From positions 401,131 to 465,130 of the forward strand of contig VZRR01006570.1 in assembly GCA_013398015.1 (NCBI GenBank): a stretch of 64,000 nucleotides of DNA. Direction: 5' to 3'. Shown piece by piece: positions 58,236-64,000 of the stretch. Under the pieces are notes generated by a model that ran no database searches, was not told where the DNA came from, and worked only from the letters and a program-made list of their open reading frames with translations. The stretch comes from Oreocharis arfaki (taxonomy: Eukaryota; Chordata; Aves; Passeriformes; Paramythiidae). Within the stretch, counting starts at the first letter, position 1. Every line of letters begins with the position of its first letter. The translations under genes and the position numbers were made by a program.

Positions 58236-59240
58236 GGCGGCGGCCGCGCGTCGCGTCCCGCCCCGGCTGCGGGCCCTACATGGCTGCGGAGGGGTCCCGG
58301 CGGCGCTTCCGGGGGCCGGCCGGCACGTCACTTCCCCGGCANNNNNNNNNNNNNNNNNNNNNNNNNNNNNNNNNNNNNNNNNNNNNNNNNNNNNNNNNNN
58401 NNNNNNNNNNNNNNNNNNNNNNNNNNNNNNNNNNNNNNNNNNNNNNNNNNNNNNNNNNNNNNNNNNNNNNNNNNNNNNNNNNNNNNNNNNNNNNNNNNNN
58501 NNNNNNNNNNNNNNNNNNNNNNNNNNNNNNNNNNNNNNNNNNNNNNNNNNNNNNNNNNNNNNNNNNNNNNNNNNNNNNNNNNNNNNNNNNNNNNNNNNNN
58601 NNNNNNNNNNNNNNNNNNNNNNNNNNNNNNNNNNNNNNNNNNNNNNNNNNNNNNNNNNNNNNNNNNNNNNNNNNNNNNNNNNNNNNNNNNNNNNNNNNNN
58701 NNNNNNNNNNNNNNNNNNNNNNNNNNNNNNNNNNNNNNNNNNNNNNNNNNNNNNNNNNNNNNNNNNNNNNNNNNNNNNNNNNNNNNNNNNNNNNNNNNNN
58801 NNNNNNNNNNNNNNNNNNNNNNNNNNNNNNNNNNNNNNNNNNNNNNNNNNNNNNNNNNNNNNNNNNNNNNNNNNNNNNNNNNNNNNNNNNNNNNNNNNNN
58901 NNNNNNNNNNNNNNNNNNNNNNNNNNNNNNNNNNNNNNNNNNNNNNNNNNNNNNNNNNNNNNNNNNNNNNNNNNNNNNNNNNNNNNNNNNNNNNNNNNNN
59001 NNNNNNNNNNNNNNNNNNNNNNNNNNNNNNNNNNNNNNNNNNNNNNNNNNNNGGGCCCGAAGGCTGGGTCGGGAGGGGCGCGGTGCTCCCGCGGAGGGCT
59101 CCAGGCGCCGCTCCGGCGCGGGGGATGCTCCGGGAGCTGCGGGCACCGGGATGCGGGCGGGAACGGGAACGGGAATGGTCATGGCCTGCGGGGAGCCGGT
59201 TCGGAATGCGGAGGGAAGGTCTGGCGGTGGGTGAGCAGAA
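57975..59240. promoter_or_regulatory. CpG island with likely two-way promoter
   Basis: GC-rich sequence with dense CG dinucleotides covers the first two exons of the minus-strand membrane-protein gene (start ATG at 58235) and continues past the gap to about 59230. There a plausible donor (ggcggtgggtgagcag) could end a noncoding first exon of SLC35E2 on the + strand. The head-to-head arrangement implies a shared promoter. Its centre is missing (N from 58342 to 59052), so start sites cannot be placed and a separate gene inside the gap cannot be ruled out. Confidence 0.65.
58342..59052. other. Assembly gap of 711 N
   Basis: A run of n lies inside the CpG island. The true length is unknown. Open frames that appear to run through it are artefacts. 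As at the other gap, the sequence resumes with gggcccg. Confidence 0.97.
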
Positions 59241-61349
59241 ACACAGCTGGAGTGCCACAAAATGCTGAACCGTTTCAGCCTTTCAGCGTCTTCTCTGCCT
59301 GGGACCTGTTAGGAGTTCTGCTGTTGTATTTGTAGTGTTTGTAGCGTCTTGGATGCTCTCGTTGCCATTAGTGAAGCAGTGTTAACGTTCATGGCTTGCT
59401 CAGGCTGCTGAATTTTGCGCATTTGCTGCGTTGGGAGCAATGTTTGGGTGACCTTTTGTGTAATAGATGAAGGTTCATGGACACAAAAGCTTTGTTATTT
59501 CACTGTCAGCTCAGCCTTAGCTTCCCAAACCCTTGCGACATACTCGAGCTTTAGTTTCTTTTTGTGCAAAGGCGACTTTGTAAAGTTCTTTGTGGCTATT
59601 CTTTCCACCGTAATACATTGTTATTGGTAGTGTAGCTAAGCGTTGGAGAAGATACAAGGAGTGTAAGAAGCACTGCACGCTGCTGGTTCTTTTGAGCTGG
59701 AAGATTGAGTCTTTGTGTGTAATCCAAGAGAAACAACTGCCAACCACTGCCACGTTTTCATCTGTTGGTAAACATCAGCTGCTGGTTGGCCTTGAGGGAG
59801 GAAGACTGAATTAGTTCCAGATGGAGAACTCTTTCAGCCCATTTAGACTTTCCAGTTGATTTAAGCCAGCAGGTCAGTGATTTAGGGGAGTAGTTTTGTT
59901 CTTGTTTGCTGTTCTGCTTCCTGCCGTGTGTGGAATCAGAGATATCAAATCTGATATCGCAGCGCTGCTGAGGGTGGGGCTTTGGTTGTGCTTAACTGGT
60001 CTTGGTTTTAATTAAGTTGTATAAACAGGAAAGATATTACAAAATCTGTGATAATTAACTGTTTTGAATGTAGAGGGGTATTTTTTTAATGACCTGGATA
60101 AGGAGGAGGAGTCAAGAATCCATTTTTCTTAACAAATTCTCTTGGAGAGTGTGTATTTTTTTTCAAAGTTTTGTGTTAAAGTGGATCACCACAAGTTCGT
60201 GGTTTAACGTGATCGTGTCAGAGGGTCCCATACCTCAGTGTGCTGCTGGCATGAATTCCTGGAAGGAAATATGGGAAAAATGGGAAGAGATAAGGAGACG
60301 GGGATGGAAATCTTCAGTGCATGGCTGTAATAACCAGAGAATGTGAGGAATGGAAAATTTCACTGTGAAGTAGCTGCTGTGTAGGACACTGAGACTGACA
60401 CGAGGTATTTAACTCCTTAGTACCTCTTTGTGAGTTACTTGAGATGCCACATTGGATATTTTAAAAGCATTAAAAATAAAATCTTAAAAAAGAAAATAGT
60501 GTGGACTGCTCCCAAAATCAGGGCAGGTGCAGTAGCTCTTGTTACAACTCTTGTATTTCTCTTGCCATTGATCATAAGAGGAGAAAAGACCACGGTGGTT
60601 TTGTTGTTCCATCTACTCTGCTGCTGTAACTTGCCACATTTTGTGTAATTTGTGAAAGAAAAAGGCTCTAGTTGCAAATGATTTAATGCCTTTTGCTGCC
60701 AAGTCTGTTTAAAAGGCTTTAAGAATTAGTTGCAAGTGCTAATAGTGAATTGCAAGGTAAAGCTAAATTAGTAAGCTTGCATTATTCTCATGTAATTAAA
60801 TAGATAACCTTGCTGGAAAGCTGTTGGACATATTTCCCTACTTTTTTCACCTGGATACATTTACCAGGGTAACTGTGTTTGTGATTACTGGGGGTTACAG
60901 CCCTCATTCATTGATTGCTGTCTTTGGCTCGGGTTGATAACAGGTTAATTAGTATGAAGGGCAGAGGTTCCTGCTTGGATTTGCTGGGTTGGGGAGATTT
61001 TCCTAGGGAGTGGTTAAAGACAGACTGAGATCAAAGACACTGTAGAATCTGGAAGAGGAGTTATTTACAATTGGAAAGGCTGTGTTGAGGTGCTTCAGAG
61101 GAAAAATGACATAAAACCACGAAGTCTGGTGTGTGTATGTGCTATTTTAGAATAAAAAAACCTCCGTAAGATAAGTTCTTGTTGCCTAATCTTGGCATCA
61201 AGGCATTAGGAGTTCAAAATCCAGCCTGAAAGATTATGGAAGTCTCTTTATCTTTCACACAGCACAGGTGAAACGTGCTACCTTTGCTGCATTAGGGATG
61301 TAAAATGTCAAATATATTTTTTCCTTCTTTCCTTTTTTTTCCCTCTTAG
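59241..61349 (+). other. SLC35E2: SLC35E2 intron between noncoding first exon and leader exon
   Basis: AT-rich sequence between the CpG island and the acceptor ttccctcttag ending at 61349. I see no coding similarity and no clear repeat. Confidence 0.6.
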
Positions 61350-61543
61350 GCAGAAACCATGGAACAGCCCACATGAGGAAGCGTGTGGAGCTTACATTCA
61401 TGCAAGATGTTCTATGGGGGACCAAGCCCAGTTTTCCAGGCCCCTGGGAGATGAAACATTGATCACATGCCATTTTTGTTTCGACAAAAGCCGTGTCAGT
61501 GTCGCTTTGTGTGAAGGACAAATATTCACTTCTTCACCTCACC
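61350..61543 (+). promoter_or_regulatory. SLC35E2: SLC35E2 5' leader with upstream ATGs
   Basis: This is the untranslated part of the first coding exon. It holds an ATG at 61359 in strong context (accATGg) with a five-codon frame ending at 61376. Further ATGs are at 61400 (20 codons, stop at 61462), 61414 (78 codons, overlapping the main start out of frame) and 61467 (15 codons, stop at 61514). A scanning ribosome would meet all of these before the main start at 61544, so translation is probably damped or controlled. Confidence 0.7.

Positions 61544-64000
<2,457 letters not shown>

Noticed and set aside
29902..59060. Both gaps are followed by gggcccg, as if cut at a common site
   Set aside because: Two cases in GC-rich islands are too few; chance is enough to explain it.
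57633..59258. Very long open frames (up to 541 codons) on both strands
   Set aside because: Their length comes from 711 N bases translated as X; the real parts are CR1 repeat and CpG-island sequence.

Overview
The window is vertebrate nuclear DNA, almost certainly avian. The genes are split into short exons with GT/AG borders. The interspersed repeats are mostly CR1-like LINE 3' ends, including the form I associate with songbird genomes. CpG islands mark two promoters, and both are interrupted by N gaps (29902-29992 and 58342-59052). Single n bases sit at 27827 and 29627. Gene content matches the GNB1 - NADK - SLC35E2 block of human 1p36.33.

Layout from left to right. (1) 1-15010: 3' part of GNB1 on the + strand. 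All nine coding pieces are present and join in frame to 340 aa, followed by a separate 3'UTR exon with a terminal AATAAA. The promoter and first exon lie left of the window. (2) 15015-29530: about 14.5 kb without a recognisable gene. It contains one CR1-like fragment and a 953-bp near-perfect direct duplication joined by a single n, most likely an assembly artefact. (3) 29533-48470: NADK on the + strand, with a CpG-island promoter flanked by two minisatellites and partly lost in a gap. Twelve coding pieces join in frame to 441 aa. A 73-bp minisatellite directly abuts one coding exon and triplicates that exon's 3' splice site. (4) 49590-58235: a nine-exon gene on the - strand that I do not recognise. 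Its exons join in frame to a 316-aa protein with about eight membrane segments. (5) 57975-59240: a gap-interrupted CpG island between the start of that gene and SLC35E2, apparently a shared two-way promoter. (6) 61350 to the right edge: first three coding exons of SLC35E2 on the + strand, running out of the window. Its leader exon carries several upstream ATGs.

The genes are independent housekeeping-type units: G-protein signalling (GNB1), cytosolic NADP synthesis (NADK), a putative nucleotide-sugar or triose-phosphate type transporter (SLC35E2), and the uncharacterised membrane protein. From memory, NADK and SLC35E2 are direct neighbours in human, so the membrane-protein gene between them is the most interesting object here: possibly an old vertebrate gene lost or moved in mammals.

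Exon borders were set by eye from splice consensus, reading-frame continuity and similarity to remembered human proteins. No alignment, RNA or database evidence was available. UTR ends, first exons and repeat limits are approximate.
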